From: Desulfovibrio sp.
GTDB lineage: Bacteria; Desulfobacterota; Desulfovibrionia; Desulfovibrionales; Desulfovibrionaceae
NCBI RefSeq assembly: GCF_014803725.1
Contig: NZ_JAAVBE010000003.1
Span: 88,730-152,729, forward strand
Length of the DNA stretch: 64,000 nt
Reading direction: 5' to 3'
Below, in pieces: positions 1 through 7,327 of the stretch. Numbering within the stretch: the stretch's first letter is position 1; each line of letters starts with the position of its first letter. The notes beneath the pieces were generated by a model, which was not told where the DNA came from, made no database searches, and saw nothing but the letters and a program-made list of their open reading frames with translations. The position numbers and the translations under genes are program-made.

Positions 1-78
1 CAGGCGCTCGCCAACGCGAACCTCATGTGCGGCCTCCCCGTGGAGACGGGCATGGAACACCTGGCGCCCCTCGCGTAA
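1..78 (+). CDS. C-terminal fragment of an unidentified protein
   Basis: Frame 1 is open from the window edge to a TAA at 76-78 and encodes the last 25 residues of a protein ending in HLAPLA. The stop lies three bases before the hypD ATG, so this gene is probably in the same operon as hypD and hypE and may help translate hypD by coupling. The short tail does not look like HypA, HypB or HypC C-termini, and I cannot name it. The other two frames stay open across the hypD start, so frame choice rests only on the tight spacing. Confidence 0.45.
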   Translation, partial: QALANANLMCGLPVETGMEHLAPLA

Positions 79-81
79 GCC

Positions 82-1200
82 ATGGACGAGACGCAGCACG
101 ACCCCGGCGCCCGCCTCGAAGCCGCGGTGCAGGACCCGGAACTCTGCGCCGGACTCCTGCGCCGGCTCGAGGCCGCCCTTGACGGCGCAAGCCTGCGCTT
201 CATGGAAGTCTGCGGCACGCATACCGTTTCCATCTTCCAGAGCGGCCTGCGCTCGCTGTTGCCCGCCTCCGTCACCCATCTCTCGGGGCCGGGCTGCCCG
301 GTCTGCGTGACGCATGACGCCGAAGTGGCGGCCATGCTCGACCTCGCGGGGCGCGACGGCGTGATCTTCGCCACCTTCGGCGACCTTTTGCGCGTGCCCG
401 GCCCGGGGGGCCGCTCGCTCAAGCACGCCCAGGCGGCCGGCGCGCGCGTGGAGATCGTCTATTCCCCGCTGGACGCTGTGCGCCTCGCCGCCAAAAATCC
501 CGGTGCCGCGGTGGTCTTCGCCGGCGTGGGCTTCGAGACCACGGCGCCCACGGTGGCGGCCTCCGTGCTGGCAGCGCGGGCACAGGGGCTCAAAAACTTC
601 TCCGTACTCTCCATGCACAAGCTCGTGCCGCCGGCCCTGCGGGCTCTCGCCGCTGACCCGGAATGCAAGGTGGAGGCCTTCCTCCTGCCCGGGCATGTGG
701 CCACCGTGCTCGGGCTTTCCCCCTTCCGCTTCCTGGCGGCGGAACACAAGGTCCCCGCCGCCGTGGGCGGTTTCGCCCCGGCGGACATCCTGCTGGCGCT
801 TTGCGAGATGGCCGAGATGCGGCGCGACGGCGCACCGGCCGTGGTCAACGCCTATCCCCGCGCGGTGGCCGACGGCGGAAATGCCCGCGCCCGCGCCCTC
901 ATGGACGAGGTGTTCGCGCCCGGCGACGCGCTCTGGCGCGGCCTTGGCCGCATCCCTGAAAGCGGGCTTGGCTTGAGGCCGGAATTGGCCGATTTCGACG
1001 CCACGGCGCGCTTCGGCATCGCGCTTGCCGAAACGCCGCCGCTCCCGGGCTGCCGCTGCGGGGCGGTGCTTCGCGGCCGCATCACGCCGCCCGAGTGCCC
1101 GCTCTTCGGCAAGGCCTGCACGCCGGCCTCGCCCGTGGGGCCCTGCATGGTCTCCACCGAGGGGAGCTGCGCGGCCTATTTCAAGTACGCCGCGCATTGA
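82..1200 (+). CDS. hypD: HypD, [NiFe]-hydrogenase Fe-CN/CO ligand assembly protein
   Basis: HypD is the [4Fe-4S] scaffold that, with HypC, receives cyanide from HypE and builds the Fe(CN)2CO group of [NiFe] hydrogenases in the cytoplasm. The 372-residue product has the family size. Visible hallmarks are CGTHT at about residues 44-48, GPGCPVC at 69-75, and a C-terminal cysteine set (PGCRCG, PPECPLFG, then two more Cys) that fits the Fe-S ligand region. The ATG at 82 has no clear Shine-Dalgarno sequence and sits three bases after the upstream stop, which suggests translational coupling. hypE follows after 29 bases. hypC is not visible in the window. Confidence 0.97.
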   Translation: MDETQHDPGARLEAAVQDPELCAGLLRRLEAALDGASLRFMEVCGTHTVSIFQSGLRSLLPASVTHLSGPGCPVCVTHDAEVAAMLDLAGRDGVIFATFGDLLRVPGPGGRSLKHAQAAGARVEIVYSPLDAVRLAAKNPGAAVVFAGVGFETTAPTVAASVLAARAQGLKNFSVLSMHKLVPPALRALAADPECKVEAFLLPGHVATVLGLSPFRFLAAEHKVPAAVGGFAPADILLALCEMAEMRRDGAPAVVNAYPRAVADGGNARARALMDEVFAPGDALWRGLGRIPESGLGLRPELADFDATARFGIALAETPPLPGCRCGAVLRGRITPPECPLFGKACTPASPVGPCMVSTEGSCAAYFKYAAH

Positions 1201-1229
1201 CCGCACGGCGCGGCCCATAAGGACCTCTC

Positions 1230-2237
1230 ATGGACGATTGTCTTCTTCTGGATGCGGGCAGCGGCGGCCTCGCCTCCCAGCGGCTGGTGAGCCAGTGCTT
1301 CTTGCGCCATTTCACCAACCCGCTCCTCGAACGGCTGGACGACGCGGCCGAGCTCACCCCGGTGCGGGGGCCGCTCGCCATGAGCACGGATTCTTACACG
1401 GTCACGCCGCTTTTTTTCCCGGGCGGCAGCATCGGCACCTTGGCCGTGCACGGCACGGTCAACGATGTCGCCATGCTCGGCGCGCGCCCGCGCTGGCTCA
1501 CCTGCGCCTTCATCCTTGAGGAGGGGCTGCCCCTCGAGACGCTGGAGCGTGTGGCCAGGGACATGGGCCAGGCCGCGAGGAGCGCCGGCGTCGCCATCGT
1601 CACCGGCGACACCAAGGTGGTGCCGCGCGGGGCCTGCGACAAGATCTTCATCAATACCTCCGGCGTGGGCGAGATCTACGCCCATCCCGTGCCCTCGGGC
1701 CATGCTGCGCGCCCGGGCGACGCGGTGCTCGTGAGCGGGAGCCTCGGCGACCACGGGCTCACCATCATGGCGAGCCGTGAGGATCTTTCCTTCCTTACGG
1801 ACGTGCGCTCGGATTCCGCGCCGCTCGCCGATATGGTGCACGCCATCATCACGGCCTGCGGCGAGGTGCACACACTGCGCGACCCCACGCGCGGCGGCCT
1901 CGCCACCACGCTCAACGAGATCGCCGAACAGTCCGGCGTGGGCATCCAGGTCGACGAGGCGGCGCTCCCCGTCCACGAGGCCGTGCGCGACGGCTGCTCC
2001 TTCCTCGGGCTCGACCCGCTCTATCTCGCCAACGAGGGCAAGCTCATCTGCATCCTGCCCGCGGACAAGGCCGAGGCCGCGCTGGCTGCCATGCGCGCCT
2101 CGCCCTACGGCAGCGAAGCCGCGCGCATCGGCACGGTCACGGAAGGCCCGGCGGGCCAGGTCTCCCTGCGCACGCGCATCGGCGGCTCGCGCCTGCTCTC
2201 CATGCTCGAGGGCGCGCAACTGCCGCGCATCTGCTAG
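1230..2237 (+). CDS. hypE: HypE, carbamoyl dehydratase for hydrogenase cyanide ligands
   Basis: HypE takes a carbamoyl group from HypF onto its C-terminal cysteine and dehydrates it with ATP to a thiocyanate, which is passed to HypC-HypD. The 335-residue protein starts MDDCLLLDAGSGG, carries the PurM-like ATP-binding features (STDSY near residue 52, then GDTKV near 130), and ends exactly in PRIC, the diagnostic tail with the modified cysteine last. An AAGGA precedes the ATG. The gene follows hypD in the same direction. The hyp run ends here, because the next genes are on the other strand. Confidence 0.97.
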   Translation: MDDCLLLDAGSGGLASQRLVSQCFLRHFTNPLLERLDDAAELTPVRGPLAMSTDSYTVTPLFFPGGSIGTLAVHGTVNDVAMLGARPRWLTCAFILEEGLPLETLERVARDMGQAARSAGVAIVTGDTKVVPRGACDKIFINTSGVGEIYAHPVPSGHAARPGDAVLVSGSLGDHGLTIMASREDLSFLTDVRSDSAPLADMVHAIITACGEVHTLRDPTRGGLATTLNEIAEQSGVGIQVDEAALPVHEAVRDGCSFLGLDPLYLANEGKLICILPADKAEAALAAMRASPYGSEAARIGTVTEGPAGQVSLRTRIGGSRLLSMLEGAQLPRIC

Positions 2238-2273
2238 GCCCAGGACGGCGCTTGGCCCGGAGCATATCGCGGT

Positions 2274-2576
2274 CTACAGCCCGCGCCTGATGAAGCAGAT
2301 CCAGAGCGCGGCCGCATAGATGGGGTCAAGCAGATTCGCGCCGTCGATTTCCTTTCTGATTCCAACGATGCTGCCGATCTTGCGGGAATGGCTGTCCTCG
2401 ACCACATCGCCCCTGACGCGCGCCAGCAGCGCGCCCGTCCTGTCCCGGATGTCCTGATTGATGATTTTTACGAGCAGGGCGCCTGAACGATCGCGCACCT
2501 CACTGCGGTCGATGCGGCCGAGAGTGCTTCCTGTCCGGCTCTTCAACTGGTTGTTCTCGAAACGGAATTCCGCCAT
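2274..2576 (-). CDS. Small beta-repeat protein of unknown function
   Basis: The 100-residue product contains about four copies of a 13-17-residue unit with the pattern (V/I)RDR(S/T)GALLxx(I/V), at about residues 11-23, 27-39, 42-56 and 58-72. It then ends in a hydrophobic stretch (IYAAALWICF). The periodicity suggests stacked beta strands, like small beta-flower proteins, but this is inference from pattern only. I chose the ATG at 2576 because GGAGGA lies just upstream of it; starts at 2588 and 2615 are in frame but lack that signal. It lies 50 bases downstream of the PD-(D/E)XK-like gene on the same strand, so the two may be co-transcribed. Confidence 0.7.
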   Translation of the reverse strand: MAEFRFENNQLKSRTGSTLGRIDRSEVRDRSGALLVKIINQDIRDRTGALLARVRGDVVEDSHSRKIGSIVGIRKEIDGANLLDPIYAAALWICFIRRGL

Positions 2577-2626
2577 CACGTCCTCCATTCTGCTGTTGGG
2601 GTTGAAGCCGGGCAACTCATCCCGGC

Positions 2627-3313
2627 TTATGCGTGGCTCTGGTCCTTCGGGCCGTCCTCAAAAAAGGCGTAGAGGACATCGATACTATAGCCATTTTTGG
2701 ATTTCAGCACGGTGAACTTGCCACGCTTTTTCGCCTCAAGAAGTTTTTCCTTCAAAAGTCCCCACTTGCTCCCCCGACCTTTCGGAGCCCCGGGAGCGTC
2801 GCTCGTCCACCAGTTGGACAATGCGGCGAGCCCCCAGTTCTGCGTGATAATAGCGTTGAAATGTGAGGAAAAATCGCTATCGCGCGCATTTAAATGCAGC
2901 CCCTTTTCTTCCAGGTTCGGGAAGGCCACGGTATACTTTTCCATTCGCGCAATATCCCAAAGGATTTCTTCATATCTTCCATCCAGATTTCCCTTTGCCT
3001 CCACCTTGAGCTGGATCATTTTCTCTTTTTCGCCGAATCTCCGGGCTACCAGATCAAAACGCTGCGTTTTTTGGGATTGTGCCGGGCAGCCGACCGTCTG
3101 CTCGTTGAAAACAGAGAACCCCGCGTCAATCAGCGCCCACGAAAAGTAGGTCACAAAACACTGCTCGGGAATATATTTGATATAGCCGGCAGAACTCACG
3201 CAAAACGGCGCATGCTTATCACAAGCACTTTTGAACTTTTCCATGCCCATCACAAAAATTTCGTTTAATTCGTTCAGCGCCACCTGCTGCAAAGTGTTTG
3301 TGGAAGTTTCCAT
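2627..3313 (-). CDS. PD-(D/E)XK nuclease-like protein of unknown function
   Basis: This 228-residue protein has no family I can name with certainty. Asp87 in RFDLVAR is followed by Glu105-Ala-Lys107 in QLKVEAKGN, each at the end of a predicted strand. That is the D...ExK arrangement of PD-(D/E)XK nuclease-fold proteins. An upstream helix (residues 52-66) and FNEQ (70-73) fit the rest of such a core. The C-terminal third is lysine-rich. A GGGGGAG precedes the ATG. The gene is visibly richer in A and T than its neighbours and sits alone between hyp and cobalamin genes, which suggests horizontal transfer. It could be a solitary restriction-like enzyme or a non-catalytic relative. Confidence 0.65.
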   Translation of the reverse strand: METSTNTLQQVALNELNEIFVMGMEKFKSACDKHAPFCVSSAGYIKYIPEQCFVTYFSWALIDAGFSVFNEQTVGCPAQSQKTQRFDLVARRFGEKEKMIQLKVEAKGNLDGRYEEILWDIARMEKYTVAFPNLEEKGLHLNARDSDFSSHFNAIITQNWGLAALSNWWTSDAPGAPKGRGSKWGLLKEKLLEAKKRGKFTVLKSKNGYSIDVLYAFFEDGPKDQSHA

Positions 3314-3337
3314 GGCTCCCCCTCTGGTGATGGTGAA

Positions 3338-3384
3338 TAAAAAAGAGGGGAGCGCCGACTCGCTTATGAGCCGCTGCCCCCCCC
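3338..3384 (-). terminator. Intrinsic terminator of the corrinoid operon
   Basis: Read on the minus strand, a G-rich arm (GGGGCAGCG) pairs with CGCTCCCC across a loop of about 17 bases, with one bulge. It is followed directly by TCTTTTTT. It lies about 40 bases after the cbiL stop and just before the start of the nuclease-like gene, so it should separate the two transcripts. Confidence 0.65.
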
Positions 3385-3422
3385 ATTAAAAGTGGTAATT
3401 GTCAATAAAGGCTTTTGAAAGC

Positions 3423-4166
3423 CTAGCTTTCTCCGCCCTTGTTGTCAACGGCGAGCGCCGCCTCGCGCGAAGGGCCGCTCAAAATAAGCGACATATAAGG
3501 TGGCCGGGCGTCTTCTTCGCTCACGCCCCGGCGCACCTCTGTACCGGGGCGTTCCACATGGCTCGCCAAAAGCGCGTCTTCCGCGCGGCCCGTGGCCGCC
3601 AGCGCCCGCGCGATGGCCGGGAAATTGCGGTAGGCCTTGAGGATGACCGCCATGTCGGCCCCGGCGAGATCGGCGGCAAGGTCTTCCCCGCGGCGGATGC
3701 CGGGCAGGATGCGCAGGCTTTGCTCCCCTTCGCAGAGGATGGTCTGCGTGCGCGCGGCCGTGGCCTGGAAGGACGTGATACCGGGGATGACCTCCACCGG
3801 CGTTTCCGGCGCGAGCTCGCGCACCGTGCGCAAGAGGTAGCCGAAAGTGCTGTAGATCAGCGGGTCGCCGATGGTGAGGAAGGCCGCATCCTCGCCGCCG
3901 GCAAGCACGGCCAGCGTGGTTTGGGCGGCTTTGCGCCAGGCCGCGCGCAGTTCCGCCTTCTCGCGCGTCATGGGAAAATCGAGGCGCAGGATGCGCGCCT
4001 GCGGCGAAAGGTGCGGCCGCGCGGTCTCAAGCGCGGCCGAGGCGTCGTTGCGCGGTGAGGCCGCGGCCAGGATGACCGGGACCTTGCCGAGCACGCGCAC
4101 GGCCCGCAGGGTGAGCAGGTCCGGCGCGCCGGGCCCCACGCCCACGGCATAGAGGGTGCCGCTCAT
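3423..4166 (-). CDS. cbiL: Precorrin-2/sirohydrochlorin C20-methyltransferase
   Basis: This enzyme transfers a methyl group from S-adenosylmethionine to C-20 of the corrin precursor early in cobalamin synthesis. The 247-residue protein opens with MSGTLYAVGVGPGAPDLLTL, the glycine-rich motif of the tetrapyrrole methylase family, and later has GDPLIYSTF and a PGITSFQA segment typical of CobI/CbiL. The start at 4166 has GGGAGGG upstream and overlaps the previous gene's TGA as ATGA, so translation is coupled. It is the last gene of a riboswitch-controlled transport operon. Whether its substrate is the cobalt form (CbiL) or the metal-free form (CobI) cannot be told from sequence; the anaerobic context favours CbiL. 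Confidence 0.9.
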   Translation of the reverse strand: MSGTLYAVGVGPGAPDLLTLRAVRVLGKVPVILAAASPRNDASAALETARPHLSPQARILRLDFPMTREKAELRAAWRKAAQTTLAVLAGGEDAAFLTIGDPLIYSTFGYLLRTVRELAPETPVEVIPGITSFQATAARTQTILCEGEQSLRILPGIRRGEDLAADLAGADMAVILKAYRNFPAIARALAATGRAEDALLASHVERPGTEVRRGVSEEDARPPYMSLILSGPSREAALAVDNKGGES

Positions 4167-5125
4167 TTTCCCTCCCCCTTTGTGCCGGCAGCCGGCCTTT
4201 TGAGCCCCTTCAGCCATTGGGCGAGCTGTTCCGCCGCCTCCACGGAGCGCGGCCCGGGCCTTGAGAACAGCGCCTCGTCCACCTCGAGCGTGCGGCCCTC
4301 GCGCACGGCGCCGAGCCCGCGAAAATGCGGCCGTTCGGCAAGGGGCCGCGGCGCCGGGTTCATGGGCCCGCGCTGGACGAGATAGACCTCCGGGTCGCCC
4401 AGGAGCACGGCTTCCTCGTTGAGCCGGGCGAGCTTGCGTTTTTCGCTGACCACGTTCTCGCCCCCGGCCGCCTCGATGATGTCCGACACGATGCCGCCGC
4501 GCCCGGCCGCCAGAAGGTCGGGCGAGCGCACCTCATAGAAGACGCGCCACGGCTTCTGGCCCGCATGGGCCGCAGCAAGCGCGTCCAGGCGCGCCTTCCA
4601 GTCCGCCACAAGGGCCCGCGCCTCGGCCTCGCGGCCGCAGAGCCGGCCAAGGATCTCCATCACCCGGAACAGCTGGGCAAAGGAATTGACCTCGAAGCTC
4701 AGCACCGGCACGCCCAGCTTGCGCAGGGCCTCGGTCTGGAGCAGGGCCTCGCCGCGCCCGCTCATCTGAAGCACAAGGTCGGGGCGCGCGCCGGCCACGA
4801 GCTCGGCATTGGGCCGCATGTGCGTGCCCACGGCGGGGAGCTGCGCGAGCTCCGGCACGCTGGCGTCGGCGTCCGTGCGGGCCACGAGCCTGTCACCGCA
4901 GCCCAGCGCCAGCAGCATTTCGCCAAAAGCCCCGTAGAGCGGGATGATGCGCTGCGCGGGCTTTTCCAGCTTGAGGGTGTGGCCCGTGTCGTCCGTGACT
5001 TCAATGGGCGCGGCCAGTGCCGGCAACTGCGGGAGCAGGAGCAGGCACAGCACAAGCAACAAGGGCCGGCAAAGCCTGCGGGATGTCGCCGTCAGGATGG
5101 CGGAACACGGTGAGGGGCAAGTCAT
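4163..5125 (-). CDS. btuF: Periplasmic corrinoid-binding protein of an ABC transporter
   Basis: This is a class III periplasmic substrate-binding protein of the BtuF/FecB type that delivers a corrinoid or metal chelate to its ABC permease. The 320-residue product has a cationic N-region and a Leu-rich signal segment ending near ALAAP (about residue 39). The mature part starts IEVTDDTGHTLKLEKPAQRI, the usual entry to this fold, and later has AGARPDLVL and a GGENVVSE segment. The first 125 bases overlap the end of the ATPase gene in another frame. A shorter start inside the overlap is possible. B12 as ligand is inferred from the riboswitch and the adjacent cbiL. Confidence 0.85.
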   Translation of the reverse strand: MTCPSPCSAILTATSRRLCRPLLLVLCLLLLPQLPALAAPIEVTDDTGHTLKLEKPAQRIIPLYGAFGEMLLALGCGDRLVARTDADASVPELAQLPAVGTHMRPNAELVAGARPDLVLQMSGRGEALLQTEALRKLGVPVLSFEVNSFAQLFRVMEILGRLCGREAEARALVADWKARLDALAAAHAGQKPWRVFYEVRSPDLLAAGRGGIVSDIIEAAGGENVVSEKRKLARLNEEAVLLGDPEVYLVQRGPMNPAPRPLAERPHFRGLGAVREGRTLEVDEALFSRPGPRSVEAAEQLAQWLKGLKRPAAGTKGEGK

Positions 5126-5852
5126 AGAGGGCACTGAGGTTCTCCTCGGTAAAGACAGCCCGCACGGGGCCGTCGAACAGGATGCGCCCGGCCTTGAGGC
5201 CAACGAGGCGCGTGGCGTGGCGCGCGGCCAGGTTGCAGTCGTGCGCCGCCTGGAGCAGCGCCGCGCCCTCGCGCCGCCGCTCGCCGAGCAGGGCGAACAC
5301 TTCCTCGGCCCGGGCCGGGTCGAGGCTCGCGGTGAGCTCGTCCAGCAAAAAGAGCGGCGCGGCCACGCCGTCCATCTGGGCGAGCGCGCGAGCGAGCAAG
5401 GCCCGCTGCCATTCGCCGCCCGAGAGCGTTTCCACCCGGCGGGCGGCAAGATGTGCCGCATCCACGGCCTCGAGGGCGCGCGCGGCCGCCGCATGGTCGG
5501 CAGAGCGGTAAACGCCTGTCCACGAAAGCCACGGATAGCGCCCCAAGAGCACCAAATCGCGCACGGAAAGGCCCCGGGGCCGCTCCGGCTGCTGCGGCAG
5601 CACGGCCACCAGCCTGGCCCGCGCCCGGGCGGAAAGAGTGTGCGCCGCCACTCCGCCAAGGCGCACCGAGCCTTGCTGCGGCCGGAGCGCCCCGGCCGCG
5701 CAACGCAAGAGCGTGGTCTTGCCGCTGCCATTGGGGCCGAGCAGGATGACGTTCTCGCCGGGCGCCACCGCAAGGGTCACGCCCGAGAGCGTAAGCCCCC
5801 CGGCATAGCCGGCGGCGACGCCCATAAGCTCCAGCGGGGGCGCGCCCGCCAT
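5001..5852 (-). CDS. btuD: ABC transporter ATPase for corrinoid uptake
   Basis: This is the cytoplasmic ATPase of the importer, of the FecE/BtuD family (283 residues). Walker A is GPNGSGKT at about 39-46, the signature is LSGGEWQRA, and Walker B is LFLLDELTAS; a later His in AAHDCN fits the switch histidine. The start at 5852 gives a TGATG overlap with the permease stop; another in-frame ATG lies at 5864. The C-terminal tail is Ala/Pro-rich and overlaps the btuF start. The gene order permease-ATPase-binding protein is conventional for this importer class. Confidence 0.92.
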   Translation of the reverse strand: MAGAPPLELMGVAAGYAGGLTLSGVTLAVAPGENVILLGPNGSGKTTLLRCAAGALRPQQGSVRLGGVAAHTLSARARARLVAVLPQQPERPRGLSVRDLVLLGRYPWLSWTGVYRSADHAAAARALEAVDAAHLAARRVETLSGGEWQRALLARALAQMDGVAAPLFLLDELTASLDPARAEEVFALLGERRREGAALLQAAHDCNLAARHATRLVGLKAGRILFDGPVRAVFTEENLSALYDLPLTVFRHPDGDIPQALPALVACAVPAPAPAVAGTGRAH

Positions 5853-6904
5853 CAGCGCCGCCATACCAGCAGGGCAAAGAAGGGGCCGCCCAAAAGCGCT
5901 GTGACCACGCCCACGGGGAGTTCCCTGCCGCCGTCGAGCACGCAGCGCGCCGCCACGTCCGCCCACAGCAAAAGCGCGCCGCCGCCGAAAAAGGCCCCGG
6001 CCAGCAGGGGCCCGTGGGCCGGCCCCATGAGCAGGCGCAGCACATGCGGCACCACGAGGCCCACGAAACCGATGACGCCGGCCACGGCCACGCAGCCCGC
6101 GGTCATGCAGCTCGCCCCGGCGAGCAGCCAGAAGCGCGCCGGGCCCACGGCGAGACCGAGGTGGGCCGCCTCCTCCCCGCCGAGGGCCAGCACGTCGAGC
6201 CTGCGCCACGAAAGGCCGACGCAGACAAGGCCGGGCACGAGGGCCGCGAGCAAAAGCGGCATGCTTTCCCAGCCGCGGCCCTGAAAGGAGCCCAGTATCC
6301 AGAAGACGATGCTCGTCACGGACTCTTCGTTGAGCGCCTTGACGAGCGCCACCAGCGCACCCAGGAAGGCCGCCACGGCGATGCCGGCCAAAATGACGCT
6401 CTCGCGACTGAAGGCGCCGCGCCCGCGCCCGAGCCAGAGAGCCAGCGCCAGGGCGACCATGGCGCCGCACATGGCCGCGCCGGCCACAAGGGCCGTATGC
6501 GAGAGGCCGAGTGCCAGCGCGAGGCCCCCGCCAAGGGCGATGGCGAGGCTCGCGCCGCAGGCCGCGCCGGCGGAAATGCCGAGCGTGAAGGGATCTGCCA
6601 GCGGATTACGGAGTACCCCTTGCAGGGCCACGCCGGCCACGGCCAGTGCCCCGCCGCAGAGCAGGGCGAGCGTGACCCGCGCGAGCCGGATGCCGCCCAC
6701 CACGAGCACGGGCACCTCTCCCGCGCCCTCGCCGGCAAAAAATGCCCTGAGCGCGCCCGCAACCTCCCCGGGGGCCAGCGGATAGGGCCCGGGCAGGCAG
6801 GCGAGCGGCGCGGAAACGAGCCAGAGCAAAGCCAGCGCGCCCAAGGCCGCGCGCACGCGCGCCTCGCCGCGAGGGAGGGAAAGGAAGGAAGGGGCCACAG
6901 CCAT
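5852..6904 (-). CDS. btuC: ABC transporter permease for corrinoid uptake
   Basis: This is an inner-membrane permease of the FecCD/BtuC family with about ten hydrophobic segments over 350 residues. Recognisable parts are GGxxLAxAGVALQGVLRNPLADP near residue 97-120, the conserved family entry, and a C-terminal GFVGLVVPHVLRLL that contacts the ATPase. I start it at the ATG at 6904, although the frame is open to 7018, because an intrinsic terminator occupies 6944-7000 and belongs to the leader. It is the first gene of the operon downstream of the B12 riboswitch. Confidence 0.92.
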   Translation of the reverse strand: MAVAPSFLSLPRGEARVRAALGALALLWLVSAPLACLPGPYPLAPGEVAGALRAFFAGEGAGEVPVLVVGGIRLARVTLALLCGGALAVAGVALQGVLRNPLADPFTLGISAGAACGASLAIALGGGLALALGLSHTALVAGAAMCGAMVALALALWLGRGRGAFSRESVILAGIAVAAFLGALVALVKALNEESVTSIVFWILGSFQGRGWESMPLLLAALVPGLVCVGLSWRRLDVLALGGEEAAHLGLAVGPARFWLLAGASCMTAGCVAVAGVIGFVGLVVPHVLRLLMGPAHGPLLAGAFFGGGALLLWADVAARCVLDGGRELPVGVVTALLGGPFFALLVWRR

Positions 6905-6943
6905 GCACACCGGGAAACTGCGGGGCGAGCGCCCCACGGGCAC

Positions 6944-7000
6944 ACAAAAAGGCCCCTCCCCGCCGCCCCGAAAAACCGGGAACGCGGCGGGAAGAGGCCC
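6944..7000 (-). terminator. Riboswitch-linked terminator in the btuC leader
   Basis: On the minus strand, GGCCTCTTCCCGCCGC pairs with GCGGCGGGGAGGGGCC across a 17-base loop and is followed by TTTTTG. This is a strong rho-independent terminator placed between the B12 aptamer and the btuC start, about 40 bases before the ATG. It is the likely OFF state of the switch when cobalamin is bound. Confidence 0.8.
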
Positions 7001-7102
7001 GTATTTCCTCCGCCACATCCGGCAAAGACCCGTTGCCGGACAGCCGCCGCCCGGCTTTCCCGGGGGCGCGTCACGTCATGCCGGGCAGTCCGGCATGGCT
7101 GG

Positions 7103-7290
7103 GGCACGGCAGGTCTTCCGGCTCGATCCCCCTGCTCCGGCCTTCCCGTTGCCAGTGGCGCACCAGGGAACAGGGTTCAAGGATCTCACGGCGGCGGGTC
7201 CGCTCCCGCATTGCACGGGATTCCCTCTCCGGGGGCCTTGCCCCCTCGCGCCGCGCCGAAAAATCGGGGCGCGGCGACCGTATCCGCCTG
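7103..7290 (-). ncRNA. Cobalamin (B12) riboswitch
   Basis: The minus strand has the B12 box GAGCCGGAAGACCTGCC (7108-7124). Upstream of it are the other conserved core pieces: GGGAATCCCGTG, GCGGGAGCGGACCCGCC and GCGCCACTGG. Order and spacing match AdoCbl-type aptamers. A further perfect 8-bp hairpin (CATGCCGG/CCGGCATG, 7077-7097) follows the B12 box, and then the terminator at 6944-7000. The switch should lower expression of btuCDF-cbiL when cobalamin is plentiful. Confidence 0.93.
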
Positions 7291-7291
7291 C

Positions 7292-7320
7292 AATCTATGC
7301 GGCCGGCCGCGCCCTGTCAA
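7292..7320 (-). promoter_or_regulatory. Sigma-70-type promoter of the riboswitch operon
   Basis: On the minus strand a perfect TTGACA (7315-7320) is separated by exactly 17 bases from TAGATT (7292-7297), immediately upstream of the riboswitch. Transcription would start near 7285, which matches the expected aptamer 5' end. Confidence 0.75.
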
Positions 7321-7327
7321 CGCGCGC

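Noticed and set aside
1..78. The leading fragment as hypC, by analogy with hyp operons
   Set aside because: The 25 visible residues do not resemble a HypC C-terminus, so I left it unnamed.
4163..5773. A 536-codon minus-strand frame that seems to fuse an unusual N-terminus to the corrinoid-binding protein
   Set aside because: Its first half is the ATPase gene read out of frame; the ATPase motifs are in the other frame. The real gene starts near 5125 with a signal peptide.
7001..7018. Upstream start of btuC at 7018
   Set aside because: It would place a strong intrinsic terminator and part of the leader inside the coding region.
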